Assembly: GCA_036794395.1 (NCBI GenBank)
Contig: DAIRGS010000100.1
Span: 1-22,577, forward strand
Reading direction: 5' to 3'
Length of the DNA stretch: 22,577 bases
From: DASXMX01 sp036794395
GTDB lineage: Bacteria; Planctomycetota; Phycisphaerae; Tepidisphaerales; Tepidisphaeraceae
In this document: in pieces, positions 14,774-22,382 of the stretch
How positions within the stretch are numbered: the first letter of the stretch is position 1
Layout of the letters: each line of letters opens with the position of its first letter
Program-made: the position numbers and the translations under genes
The notes under the pieces: model-generated
Databases searched by the model: none
What the model saw: the letters and a program-made list of their open reading frames with translations, nothing else
Told to the model about the DNA's origin: nothing

Positions 14774-16261
14774 ATGCCCCGCAAGTTGTACCTCGAAACA
14801 TTCGGCTGCCAGATGAACGTGCTCGACAGCGAGCTGGTTCTCGGCCAGCTCCGCGCCCAAGGCTACCAATCGGTTGAGAATCGCGACGATGCCGACGTGA
14901 TCCTCTTCAATACCTGCTCTGTCCGCGAGCATGCCGAGCAAAAAGTGTATTCGCGGCTGGGCCAGCTGCGCGACCGCAAGCAGAACGAGCCTGGCCTTGT
15001 CATTGGCGTGATCGGCTGCATGGCCGAGCGCGATGGCACCAACATCTTTCAGCGCAATCCCCACATCGACGTGCTTTGTGGGCCGGGCGAGCTCGATAAG
15101 CTTGCGCAACTTGTTCATAACGCGGCAATCACCAACGCCCAGCCGCACGCGGGTGGCAAACGCCAGCGGCATGTGGCGCTGATGGGGGCGAATGTCCGCA
15201 GATCGGGAACGCTCGAGGCCGCCGAGGATCATCTTGAGCTGCTCGACCTTTCGCGCAGCATCTCGGCTGATGACAACCTCAGCCAGGCGTATGTCCGCAT
15301 CACACGCGGCTGCAATAAATTCTGCACCTACTGCGTCGTGCCCTACACACGCGGCGCCGAAGTGCATCGCCCTCCCACCAACATCATCGAGGAAGTGAAA
15401 CGCCTCGCCGACGCCGGGGCGCTCGAAGTCACCCTGCTCGGCCAGACGATCAACCACTACCACTTCGATCATGGCGATGGCCGCAAAACGACCTTTGCCG
15501 AGCTGCTTTATCAGATCCATGAAGCGACGCCGAATCTCAGCCGCCTGCGATTTGTCACGAGCTATCCGCGGGATTTCGGGGATGATGCATTGGCCGTCAT
15601 GCGCGATTGCCCGCGCATCTGCCGGTACCTGCATGTCCCGGCGCAGTCGGGCAGCAACCGGATTCTCAAGTTGATGAACCGCGGCTACACGGTCGAGGAA
15701 TATACCGATTTCATCGATCGTGCTCGCGGCATGATGCCGGATGTGTGTATCGCGAGCGATTTCATTGTCGGGTTCCCCACTGAAACCGAGGAAGACTTTG
15801 AGGTCACCCAGCGGCTGATCGAGCGCTGCCGGTTCAAGAATTCATTCATCTTCAAATATTCGCCGCGTCCGGGGACGGCGGCGATCACTCGTTTTCCGGA
15901 TGATGTTCCCGAGGACGTGAAGCGCCGGCGGAATAATGAGCTTCTGGCCGTGCAGCAAAGCGTCTGCAACGCGAACAATCGGGAGATGATTGGCCGAACG
16001 GTGCAGGTTCTGGTCGAAGGCGTCAGCAAGCTGACGAAGCGGCCTGCGTACCCGAGGACCGGGGGCGTGGAGCTTGGGTGGGAACGACGTGAACAACTGG
16101 CAACCGCCGTTGCCGAGCCGACGCAGCTCACGGGGCGCACCGGGGGCGATCAGGTTGTGGCGTTCGATGGGGAGCCGGGCCTTAAAGGGGAACTGGTCGA
16201 CGTGAAAATAGTCGATGCACGCAATCTCACGCTGTTCGGGCGGCTTATGGGGAAACGATAG
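14774..16261 (+). CDS. miaB: tRNA-2-methylthio-N6-dimethylallyladenosine synthase MiaB
   Basis: This 495-residue radical-SAM methylthiotransferase adds a methylthio group to i6A37 of tRNAs reading UNN codons. The N-terminal UPF0004 domain has the three cluster-binding cysteines C12, C48 and C82 (FGCQMN, NTCSVRE, GCMAER). The radical-SAM motif is C180-x3-C184-x2-C187 in RGCNKFCTYCVVPYTRG. HVPAQSGSNRILKLMNRGY and SDFIVGFPTETEEDF are typical MiaB signatures. A C-terminal TRAM domain starts near residue 405, with a charged insertion before GRTGGDQVVAF. Length is slightly above average because of linkers near 120-165 and 420-450. GAGGAA sits almost against the ATG. The ThuA-like gene starts 32 bases downstream. 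MiaB is preferred over RimO or MtaB because of the NTCSVRE and SGSN segments. Confidence 0.95.
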   Translation: MPRKLYLETFGCQMNVLDSELVLGQLRAQGYQSVENRDDADVILFNTCSVREHAEQKVYSRLGQLRDRKQNEPGLVIGVIGCMAERDGTNIFQRNPHIDVLCGPGELDKLAQLVHNAAITNAQPHAGGKRQRHVALMGANVRRSGTLEAAEDHLELLDLSRSISADDNLSQAYVRITRGCNKFCTYCVVPYTRGAEVHRPPTNIIEEVKRLADAGALEVTLLGQTINHYHFDHGDGRKTTFAELLYQIHEATPNLSRLRFVTSYPRDFGDDALAVMRDCPRICRYLHVPAQSGSNRILKLMNRGYTVEEYTDFIDRARGMMPDVCIASDFIVGFPTETEEDFEVTQRLIERCRFKNSFIFKYSPRPGTAAITRFPDDVPEDVKRRRNNELLAVQQSVCNANNREMIGRTVQVLVEGVSKLTKRPAYPRTGGVELGWERREQLATAVAEPTQLTGRTGGDQVVAFDGEPGLKGELVDVKIVDARNLTLFGRLMGKR

Positions 16262-16293
16262 AACGCCCCGGGCGTGCGACAGGAGGACATCTC

Positions 16294-17010
16294 ATGCGAA
16301 TTGTGGCGATTGCGATCATCGCACTGCTCGTGACCGCGGTTTCGGGTTTTACTCCGACGCCGGTGGTTAAAGTGTTGATCGTCGGCGGCGGTTCGTCCCA
16401 CGACTTCAACAAATGGTGGAAAGAAGCCGATTCAAAAATTCTGTCCGAATCGAAGGAGCCGGTGTTCTCGCCCACGTACACCGATCGACCCGCCGAGGCG
16501 GTGAAGTTGATGGGCGAAGCGGATGTGTTGGTGTTGCCGGTGAATCAATTGGGCTTTTCCGCCCCGGCCATCCGAACTGCAATGCAGATGCACACGGATG
16601 CCGGCAAGGGCATCGTGCTGCTGCACGCGGGCACATGGTACATGTACAAGGACTGGCCTGAGTACAATTCCACGTACGTCGGCGGCGGCGCTCACGGCCA
16701 CGACAAGCTTGGCGAATTCGAAGTCACCGTCACCCAACCCGATCACCCGCTCATGAAAGGCGTCCCCGCCAGGTTCAAAGTGACCGACGAACTCTATCAC
16801 ATGGAGCCCGATCCAAAAGGCACTTCTATCGAAGTGCTGGCCACCGCCACAAGCCCCCTGACCGGCAAGACTTTCCTGAGCATCTGGGTTGTGAAGCATC
16901 CCAAAGCGCGGATCGCCGCGATTTCGCTGGGGCATGATGGGCGGGTGCATGATTTGGATGCGTATAAAGCGCTGTTGGGAAATGCGACTCAGTGGGTGGC
17001 GGGGCGATAA
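16294..17010 (+). CDS. ThuA-like domain protein, exported
   Basis: This 238-residue protein has a signal peptide (about 1-20) followed by one ThuA-like domain with a flavodoxin/glutamine-amidotransferase-type fold. Recognisable segments are KVLIVGGGSSHDFNKWW, GIVLLHAGTWYMYKDWPEYN, GGGAHGHD, TDELYHMEPDP and the closing SLGHDGRVHD. The family is named after ThuA of the rhizobial trehalose-utilisation operon and is widespread in planctomycetes next to sugar oxidoreductases and DUF1080 proteins. The activity is unknown, and a carbohydrate role is likely. AGGAGG lies seven bases before the ATG. It is 32 bases after miaB and 32 bases before the next gene, so it may be co-transcribed with both, though a functional link to tRNA modification is not expected. 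Confidence 0.87.
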   Translation: MRIVAIAIIALLVTAVSGFTPTPVVKVLIVGGGSSHDFNKWWKEADSKILSESKEPVFSPTYTDRPAEAVKLMGEADVLVLPVNQLGFSAPAIRTAMQMHTDAGKGIVLLHAGTWYMYKDWPEYNSTYVGGGAHGHDKLGEFEVTVTQPDHPLMKGVPARFKVTDELYHMEPDPKGTSIEVLATATSPLTGKTFLSIWVVKHPKARIAAISLGHDGRVHDLDAYKALLGNATQWVAGR

Positions 17011-17042
17011 ATTGCGCCTGCCCTGTAACGGGGGTATCAATA

Positions 17043-18197
17043 ATGGCTGAAACGTTGCGGGAAGTGTTCAAACTCGACATGGTTGACAATGGTCGTCTGA
17101 AAAACGATGGCTTGGTGTTCGTTGACGAAAAGTCGCTCATGGGGCTCTCCCACGCAACGATGGATTTCACGCAATCGAGTTTCTCCCGCGACTGGCAGGC
17201 CAGGCGGCTCGCCCACCTCTGGCCCGGCCCCAGGGAAGTGTCTGGAATCGCGACGCGCGGCAACGATTTCGTCTGGCTCGGCGCAGATACACCCGGTTTC
17301 AGCCAACGAGCTGTCGATGGACTGCAGGATCTTTTGGAGCCCAATGGCGAGTTGCTACCGCTAAAGACGCCACCGGGCGTCGGGACCTATTGGGCGTACA
17401 ATGTCACGACAGTCGCAGACGTGTTGGATGAGCAGCGATCCATCATGTTTCTCAATCGGAATAGTACATGGGATGCGCAGTCCATCAGTCGTTACGAATT
17501 CGATGCCGGCATAGTTCCTGAGTTGTCAATCTTCCGAATTCCCAATGCTCGATTTGATATCTACGCAACCAACCGCTTTATTGACCGTGTCCGAGAACTC
17601 GGACTCAAGGGCCTGCGCGCCAGAAAGGTCTGGCCGCTGCCGCCAGAAGTGAACTGGCGAGAATTCGCCAAACAGGAATCAAAAAAGGGCAGTCGCGCGA
17701 AGTCTCAGGGCACGTCACCACACGTCTCTAAAGCGGCGGCCGCACCGAAATACACCAGCCGCCCGCCGCGCGGCGCCGAACTCGAATCCCTCAAGATCGC
17801 CATTAGCCAATATCCGGCTGAATTGAAATGGGATGTTTCCCGGATGACTCCCGACGACGTTCAGAAAAAGATCTTCACGACACTGGAGAAACTGCGCGCT
17901 TCCGAAAAGAACAAGGAGCAGCTCAAGGACCGCGCGTTCTGGTTTGGCATCGCATGGGGCGAATCCGTCGTCAAGGCATTGGGCTGGCAATGGGCGATGG
18001 TGGAAGACCCCAGCAACAACGCCGCTTCCATGGCAGTGGTAAGCCCGGATCGCGCGTACGCAGTGCTTCCGATTTTGTTCATCGAACGCATCATCACGAA
18101 TCCCGACGCTGATCCAACCTCACAACTGCTGTTCAACATGATCAAGGCCGGGAAGGTCCCCAAAGCTGAGCCGGGCCAATTGCAGTTGCTTTGGTAG
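17043..18197 (+). CDS. Imm11-like plus DUF3806-like two-domain protein
   Basis: This 384-residue, probably cytoplasmic protein has no signal peptide or membrane segment. Residues about 1-200 have the layout of the Imm11/DUF1629 family of polymorphic-toxin immunity proteins: FSQRAVDGLQDLL, GELLPL, SIFRIPNARFDIYATNRFID and GLKGLRARKVWPLP. A Lys/Ser/Ala-rich linker spans about 205-245. Residues about 265-384 resemble DUF3806 (LKDRAFWFGIAWGESVVKALGWQWAMVEDP, then VLPILFIERI). Both assignments rest on pattern memory and need a profile search. I chose the ATG at 17043, with GGGGG eight to ten bases upstream, over an in-frame ATG at 16992 inside the ThuA gene. It ends four bases before the higB remnant. 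No toxin gene is nearby. Confidence 0.6.
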   Translation: MAETLREVFKLDMVDNGRLKNDGLVFVDEKSLMGLSHATMDFTQSSFSRDWQARRLAHLWPGPREVSGIATRGNDFVWLGADTPGFSQRAVDGLQDLLEPNGELLPLKTPPGVGTYWAYNVTTVADVLDEQRSIMFLNRNSTWDAQSISRYEFDAGIVPELSIFRIPNARFDIYATNRFIDRVRELGLKGLRARKVWPLPPEVNWREFAKQESKKGSRAKSQGTSPHVSKAAAAPKYTSRPPRGAELESLKIAISQYPAELKWDVSRMTPDDVQKKIFTTLEKLRASEKNKEQLKDRAFWFGIAWGESVVKALGWQWAMVEDPSNNAASMAVVSPDRAYAVLPILFIERIITNPDADPTSQLLFNMIKAGKVPKAEPGQLQLLW

Positions 18198-18201
18198 ATC
18201 G

Positions 18202-18752
18202 ATGCGAATCAGACTGACCCGCTGTAATCGCGTCCGTAACCGGATGCAAGCACCCCTCGGTGAAGGTGAAACGTCTTTGCGGACGTGGGTGGAACTAACC
18301 ATGGCCGCGGAATAGCGAAACTTTCCAGGAGTGCGCACGACGTTCCGCAGCGCGGATTTGATTGTCGTGGCAAGTGGCCGGCCGGTCGTGGTGTTTAACA
18401 TCGCTCACAACCGGTTCCGCCTGATTGCGGCGGTGCATTTTAAAATGATCGTGCGTGATTCGGCGCTGATCCGGCATCTTGGCCGGCAGGCGAAATCGGT
18501 ATCGGGGTGGTTTGGCGAGGCGAATTGCAGCGGTCTGAGAATCCGGGGTGGCGCGGGTTACCGCTATACCCCGGCGTGGGGGCTTTGTGGGGTTGGACAC
18601 GGCGGTTGAGCGGGACGCGGCGCAGGGTGAATCGATGAATCGAGTGAGTGGCGCGTGATTCGGCACAGTCATTTAATATACGGATCGTTTACACGCTGAT
18701 GATCCTGACACACAAGGAATACGACCGGGATAAATGGAAGGAGCAGTTGTGA
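18202..18752 (+). pseudogene. higB: Broken higB toxin gene (RelE/HigB-type mRNA interferase)
   Basis: A HigB-family frame starts at ATG 18202 (MRIRLTR) and reads to SLRTWVELTMAAE, where an in-frame TAG at 18313 replaces the usual Trp codon. The frame then continues as RNFPGVRTTFRSADLIVV and VVVFNIAHNRFRLIAAVHF. The C-terminal end, IRIVYTLMILTHKEYDRD then KWKEQL and stop, is found only after 18677, in another frame. Between the two lie 228 extra bases flanked by TTTAA. Joining 18202-18443 to 18677-18752 gives exactly 106 codons including the stop, the normal HigB length. HigB cuts mRNA at the ribosome and is held in check by HigA. This copy should be inactive. The remnant stop overlaps the higA GTG (GTGA), as in intact pairs. 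It begins four bases after the preceding gene. Confidence 0.82.
18444..18671. mobile_element. 228-bp insertion inside higB
   Basis: This non-coding, G-rich segment interrupts the higB frame. TTTAA at 18439-18443 and 18672-18676 looks like a five-base target duplication (TTAA would also fit). The ends are weakly inverted: TGATCGTGC near the left and TGACTGTGC when the right end is reverse complemented. GCGTGATTCGGC occurs as a direct repeat near both ends (18453-18464 and 18651-18662). There is no transposase. It is best read as a miniature element of unknown family. Confidence 0.55.
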
Positions 18753-19165
18753 AGGCGAAAACGTCGAGTCGCGAGAGGATGCCAAAGACTTATACCGCAT
18801 TGGTGAAGCGGTTCATGCCGCGTCCGCTGCATGATGAGGTGGATTACTGCAACGCGTTGGCCGTGTTGGATTCAATGGCCGGATTCAAAATGAACGCGGA
18901 CCAGGAGGACTATTTCGAGGCGATTGCCACGTTCATTGAGAAATATGAAGCCCGGCATCATGCCATCGGCGGCTCGAAAATGACTCCGGTGGAACTGATT
19001 CGAGCCCTGATGGATGAACACGGCATGAATGAGTCGGACCTCGGCCGCCTGCTGGGCGACCGTAGCCTGGGCCATCGAATCCTCAGTGGCGAGCGGGAAT
19101 TGAGCAAGGTACACATCCGGGTGCTGTCCAGGAACTTTAGTCTGAATCCGGCAGCTTTGCTGTGA
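18749..19165 (+). CDS. higA: HigA-type antitoxin, Xre-family helix-turn-helix
   Basis: This 138-residue protein has an N-terminal helical part (about 1-75, PKTYTALVKRFMPRPLHDE) and a C-terminal Xre-type helix-turn-helix at about 78-130: MTPVELIRALMDEHGMNESDLGRLLGD is followed by the recognition region and SGERELSK. This is the layout of HigA antitoxins of the COG5499 type, which bind HigB and repress their own operon. I chose GTG 18749 because GGAAGGAG lies five bases upstream and GTG overlaps the higB stop as GTGA. An ATG at 18734 would lie inside the ribosome site. The frame is intact and encodes a normal-length protein although its toxin gene is broken, so it is an orphan antitoxin that may still act as a DNA-binding regulator. 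Confidence 0.88.
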   Translation: MKAKTSSRERMPKTYTALVKRFMPRPLHDEVDYCNALAVLDSMAGFKMNADQEDYFEAIATFIEKYEARHHAIGGSKMTPVELIRALMDEHGMNESDLGRLLGDRSLGHRILSGERELSKVHIRVLSRNFSLNPAALL

Positions 19166-19203
19166 ACCGGTTTCGAATCGGTTCGGGGGGCAGGAATGCC
19201 CCC
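19164..19203. terminator. Paired hairpins between convergent genes
   Basis: GAACCG (19164-19169) pairs with CGGTTC (19179-19184), and GGGGGCA (19186-19192) pairs with TGCCCCC (19197-19203) around a GGAA loop. They lie directly after the higA stop and before the end of the convergent DUF1080 gene. There is no T-run, so a bidirectional terminator is only possible. The second hairpin resembles dispersed intergenic repeats. Confidence 0.4.
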
Positions 19204-19247
19204 GCTCACCATTCGAGACAGACAAGAATGTCCGCCCCACCACCTCT

Positions 19248-19871
19248 TCAATCGAGCCGCTTCACGCGGATGTTTTTGTAGTGTACTTCGCTACCGGGAT
19301 CGTGGGCCTGAAGGGCGAAAGTGCCTTCGCTCAGCTTCTTCCTGGCATCGTCCGGCTGGGTCCACTCCACTGTGACTTTGCCGTTCACCTTGAGGGTGAC
19401 GGTCTTGCCCTTGACCATGATGTCGTACTCCCACCACTCGTCATCCTTGACCGGCGAAGTATTCATGACGTTCTTGATGTTGTACAGGGAGCCGGTCTTC
19501 TTTGGGTCGCTGTGGGTCTCGTTCACCTGGCACTCAAAGCCGGCCCTCGGGAAACCGGTATCCTGGAATTTGGTGTGAAAATACACGCCACCGTTCGCCT
19601 TGGCGCGGGTCATGACATCGACCTTGAGCTCGAAGTTCACGAAGGGCTTCTCATCGCCAACGTAGAAGCAGTGGGCGGTTTTCCCCTTGGTGACGAACGC
19701 GCCGTCAATGATTTTGAAGGTGTCGGGGTTCCCCGCGACCTTCCAGCCATTCATGGTTTTGCCGTCGAAGATGGTGACGAAGCCCTCGTCTTCTTTGGGC
19801 GGGTTCGCCGCACGGGAGAGGAAGGGGGAAGCGAGCAGTGCTGCCGCAACGATTATCAAGAATTGACGCAT
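19248..19871 (-). CDS. DUF1080 protein, 3-keto-disaccharide hydrolase-like
   Basis: This 207-residue exported protein has a signal peptide over about residues 1-21 and a single DUF1080 (3-keto-disaccharide hydrolase) domain with a concanavalin-like jelly-roll fold. Family segments seen are FVTIFDGKTMNGWKV, FVNFELKVDVMTRAKANGGV, FPRAGFECQVNETHSDP, GSLYNIKNV, EWWEYDIMVKGKTVTLKVNG and the closing FALQAHDPGSEVHYKNIRV. Characterised relatives cleave 3-keto-glycosides made by Gfo/Idh/MocA oxidoreductases. I chose the ATG at 19871 because it starts the signal peptide and has AGGGA upstream; the frame is open 15 codons further to 19916. It is the last gene of a three-gene run, 41 bases after the oxidoreductase stop. 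Confidence 0.9.
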   Translation of the reverse strand: MRQFLIIVAAALLASPFLSRAANPPKEDEGFVTIFDGKTMNGWKVAGNPDTFKIIDGAFVTKGKTAHCFYVGDEKPFVNFELKVDVMTRAKANGGVYFHTKFQDTGFPRAGFECQVNETHSDPKKTGSLYNIKNVMNTSPVKDDEWWEYDIMVKGKTVTLKVNGKVTVEWTQPDDARKKLSEGTFALQAHDPGSEVHYKNIRVKRLD

Positions 19872-19912
19872 GATTGAAATCCCTTTGGTGGTTCCTGTTG
19901 TGGACATTCCCA

Positions 19913-21310
19913 TCAAAATTCGGTTTTCTTTCGCCCCGGTTCGGGCACCGGGTACATTCCTTTTTCATCCGACTTCAGAGGCGCGGGAGAATCTGCCGTG
20001 AGCTTGTCGACGTCGGGGGAGAAGTCGTGTTCGGAGTTGAGCATCTGGTCGAAGGTGATTTCCCTGCCGGTATGGGCGGCGGCTCGGCCCATGCTTGCGA
20101 CGACGCTGGCTTGAACCCCGCGTTTCACTTCGCTGTACGGCTTGTCGTTGACGATCGCGTTCACCAGCGAATCCCACTCGTTCTGATAAGGCCCGCGAAG
20201 GTCTTGCGGAGATTTCCACGTCTGGTTGTCGGGAACTTCGGCAAACCCCTTGTAAATGCTCGAAGGTCCGCCGCAGTCTCCCGTCCGGGAAGCCACCGCG
20301 CAGCCTTTGGTTCCATGCAGGAAACTGTAGTACTGGGAGGTGGTGTTCGGCATGCTTCGGCCGTCGTACATCATCTTGGTGCCGTCGGCGAACGTGTATT
20401 CGATCCCGTAGGAATCGAAGTTCTGATCGACGAACGGGTTGCCGCTACGATCGGTCTTGTAGTGGCGCCCGCCGACGCCCTGGGCCTTGATGGGGAAGGT
20501 GTTTTTCATCCAGGAGAGATGATCGATGATGTGGATGTGGAAGTCGTTGAAGAGGCCCCCACTGGCCCAGATGAAGCTGTGGAAATGGCGGATCTGGTAT
20601 TCAAGTTCCGACGCCTTCGAGAACCTTGGATCGAGGGAATGTGCGATTGCGTTGGCCCCGCCTGGGGACATGCGATAGCCGCGCATGAGGATAATGTCGC
20701 CGATTTCGCCATCCATCACGCGCTTCTGAAGTTCTTCGAGGTTGCGGGCGTGGCGTGACATGAGACCGACGCCCACCTTGAGGTTTTTAGCCGAGGCATC
20801 TTCCGCCAGTTTCAGCATCTTCCGGCTGGCCGCTCCGTCGGCCGAGAGCGGTTTTTCCATGAAGACGTTGAGGCCCTTTTCGATGGCGTAGCCAAAGTGC
20901 ACCCATCGGAAGGCCAGGGGCGTGGTGAAGATTGCGACGTCGCCCGGCTTGAGGCAGTCGATCGCGTGCTTGTAAGCATCGAATCCGATGAACCGGCGCT
21001 CGGGAGGAACATCCACCTTTGCCTTATCAATCTGCCTGCTGCGACTTATGTTGTCGTACGACGCCTTGAGCTTGTCCTGGAAGACGTCGGCCATGGCGAC
21101 GAGTTTGGTGGGGACGCTGACGTTAAGGGCCTGCGAGATGGCGCTGGTACCGCGGCCTCCGCAGCCGATGAGCACGACCTGGATCGTCGAATCGCCCGCA
21201 GCGTGCACGGCCGGAATGGCGATGCCCGCCAGCGCTGAAACCGCGGCGATCCGGCCCGCGCGCTTGCCTAACTCGCGACGTGAAATGGTGGAGTTCTCGC
21301 TGGAGTTCAT
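19913..21310 (-). CDS. Gfo/Idh/MocA-family oxidoreductase, Tat-exported
   Basis: This 465-residue NAD(P)-type oxidoreductase carries a twin-arginine signal (SRRELGKRAGR, residues 10-20) that ends near AVHAAGD, so it works outside the cytoplasm with a tightly bound cofactor. The Rossmann site is VVLIGCGGRG (45-54). The family EKP motif is in VFMEKPLSADG (149-159). GGLFNDFHIHIIDHLSWM is the conserved catalytic-domain segment of the planctomycete-type family members. Such enzymes oxidise or isomerise sugars, often at C3. The ATG at 21310 has AGGAGAGG upstream; the open frame reaches back to 21466, but nothing there is conserved. It lies 160 bases after the TIM-barrel gene and 41 bases before the DUF1080 gene, and probably supplies that hydrolase with 3-keto substrates (inference). 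Confidence 0.92.
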   Translation of the reverse strand: MNSSENSTISRRELGKRAGRIAAVSALAGIAIPAVHAAGDSTIQVVLIGCGGRGTSAISQALNVSVPTKLVAMADVFQDKLKASYDNISRSRQIDKAKVDVPPERRFIGFDAYKHAIDCLKPGDVAIFTTPLAFRWVHFGYAIEKGLNVFMEKPLSADGAASRKMLKLAEDASAKNLKVGVGLMSRHARNLEELQKRVMDGEIGDIILMRGYRMSPGGANAIAHSLDPRFSKASELEYQIRHFHSFIWASGGLFNDFHIHIIDHLSWMKNTFPIKAQGVGGRHYKTDRSGNPFVDQNFDSYGIEYTFADGTKMMYDGRSMPNTTSQYYSFLHGTKGCAVASRTGDCGGPSSIYKGFAEVPDNQTWKSPQDLRGPYQNEWDSLVNAIVNDKPYSEVKRGVQASVVASMGRAAAHTGREITFDQMLNSEHDFSPDVDKLTADSPAPLKSDEKGMYPVPEPGRKKTEF

Positions 21311-21470
21311 GGTGCCTCTCCTGTGACAAGGGATGTGAAAAAACGCAACGTGCACCGCCCGACGTATCCGGGGATTCCGGGCGTCGATACATTCGTATCT
21401 ACCGAGCAGCGGGAGGAATGTTTCATTGGGATTAGGGAGGCCACGATCGGAGAGGGATGCAGCCAATTGC

Positions 21471-22382
21471 CTACAGGGAGAGAATCCGATCCATGCGGCG
21501 GGCGATGTCTTTTAGTTCTGTGAGGCCCCCGCCGGGGACTTCGGCGCACATCCAGGTGTTGTAACCGACGTCGTCGAGGGCGTGCATGACGGCTTTCCAG
21601 TTGATGTCGCCTTCGCCGAGCTTGACGCCGAAGCCTTTGCCTTTGCCTTCTTCGTTCATTTTCTTGCGGCTGAATTCTTTGACGTGGAGTTTGACGATGC
21701 GCTTGCCGAGGATTTTGACCCACTGTTCGGGGTAGCCGTAGGCGGCGACGTTGCCGAGATCCATGTGCCAGCCGACGGCGGGGGTTTTGAATTCGTCGAC
21801 GTAGCGGGCGGCTTCCATGGGGGACAGGAGGAAATCGTTCCAGACGTCTTCGATCGCGATTTTGATGCCGAGTTCCTCGGCCAGGGGGATGGCCTTGCGG
21901 ATTTCGGTTTGGGAGCGCTCGTAGCACTGGTCGTAGGAGACTTTGGCGTTGACGACGCCGGGGACCAGGAGAACACTGGTGCCGCCCTGGGCCTTGCAGT
22001 CGCGGAGGGCTTGTTGGAGGGCTTTCTGGCCGATAGCGCGGACGTCGGGATCGGGGTCGGAGAGGGTTTTGTTCCAGTGGACCGAATCGACGATGCCTTC
22101 GATGAGGATGCCAGCATCGGCGGCGGCAGCTTTGATTTCGTCGTTGGGCGGGCCGCCGGGCGAGTTCATTTCGACGCCGTCAAAACCGGCTTCCTTGAGA
22201 ATGCCAAATTTCTCGCGGACGGATTTGCCGCCCTTGATCATGTCCCACATGACCGCTTTTTTGATTGTGCGGGTTTTGGGTGCATCGACTTGTGCGAGGC
22301 CGACCATTGGCTGGAGCGCGATGGCGGCTGCGATGGCAGTGGTCATCTTCAACATTTCACGGCGGTTGGGCGGTGGGGTCAT
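21471..22382 (-). CDS. Sugar phosphate isomerase/epimerase-like TIM barrel, exported
   Basis: This 303-residue protein belongs to the AP endonuclease 2/xylose isomerase-like TIM-barrel superfamily, which includes hydroxypyruvate isomerase and tagatose epimerase. A Tat-like signal (NRREMLKMTTAIAAAIAL, residues 6-23) predicts export. The barrel begins near residue 55 (FGILKEAGFDGVEMNS). The expected metal ligands are visible: E178 in IAIEDVW, D208 in GWHMDLGNV, H233 in KLHVKEF and E281 in CAEVPGGG. The length is normal. AGGA lies about eight bases before the ATG. It is the first gene of a run with the Gfo/Idh oxidoreductase and DUF1080 hydrolase. Related exported proteins isomerise or break down keto-sugars; the substrate here is unknown. 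Confidence 0.9.
   Translation of the reverse strand: MTPPPNRREMLKMTTAIAAAIALQPMVGLAQVDAPKTRTIKKAVMWDMIKGGKSVREKFGILKEAGFDGVEMNSPGGPPNDEIKAAAADAGILIEGIVDSVHWNKTLSDPDPDVRAIGQKALQQALRDCKAQGGTSVLLVPGVVNAKVSYDQCYERSQTEIRKAIPLAEELGIKIAIEDVWNDFLLSPMEAARYVDEFKTPAVGWHMDLGNVAAYGYPEQWVKILGKRIVKLHVKEFSRKKMNEEGKGKGFGVKLGEGDINWKAVMHALDDVGYNTWMCAEVPGGGLTELKDIARRMDRILSL

Noticed and set aside
14540..15634. 364-codon minus-strand open frame over miaB
   Set aside because: It is antisense to the conserved MiaB frame and runs through the palindromic element; no domain is visible.
18734..18748. ATG start five codons upstream for HigA
   Set aside because: It would lie inside the ribosome site; GTG 18749 has proper spacing and the typical overlap with the toxin stop.
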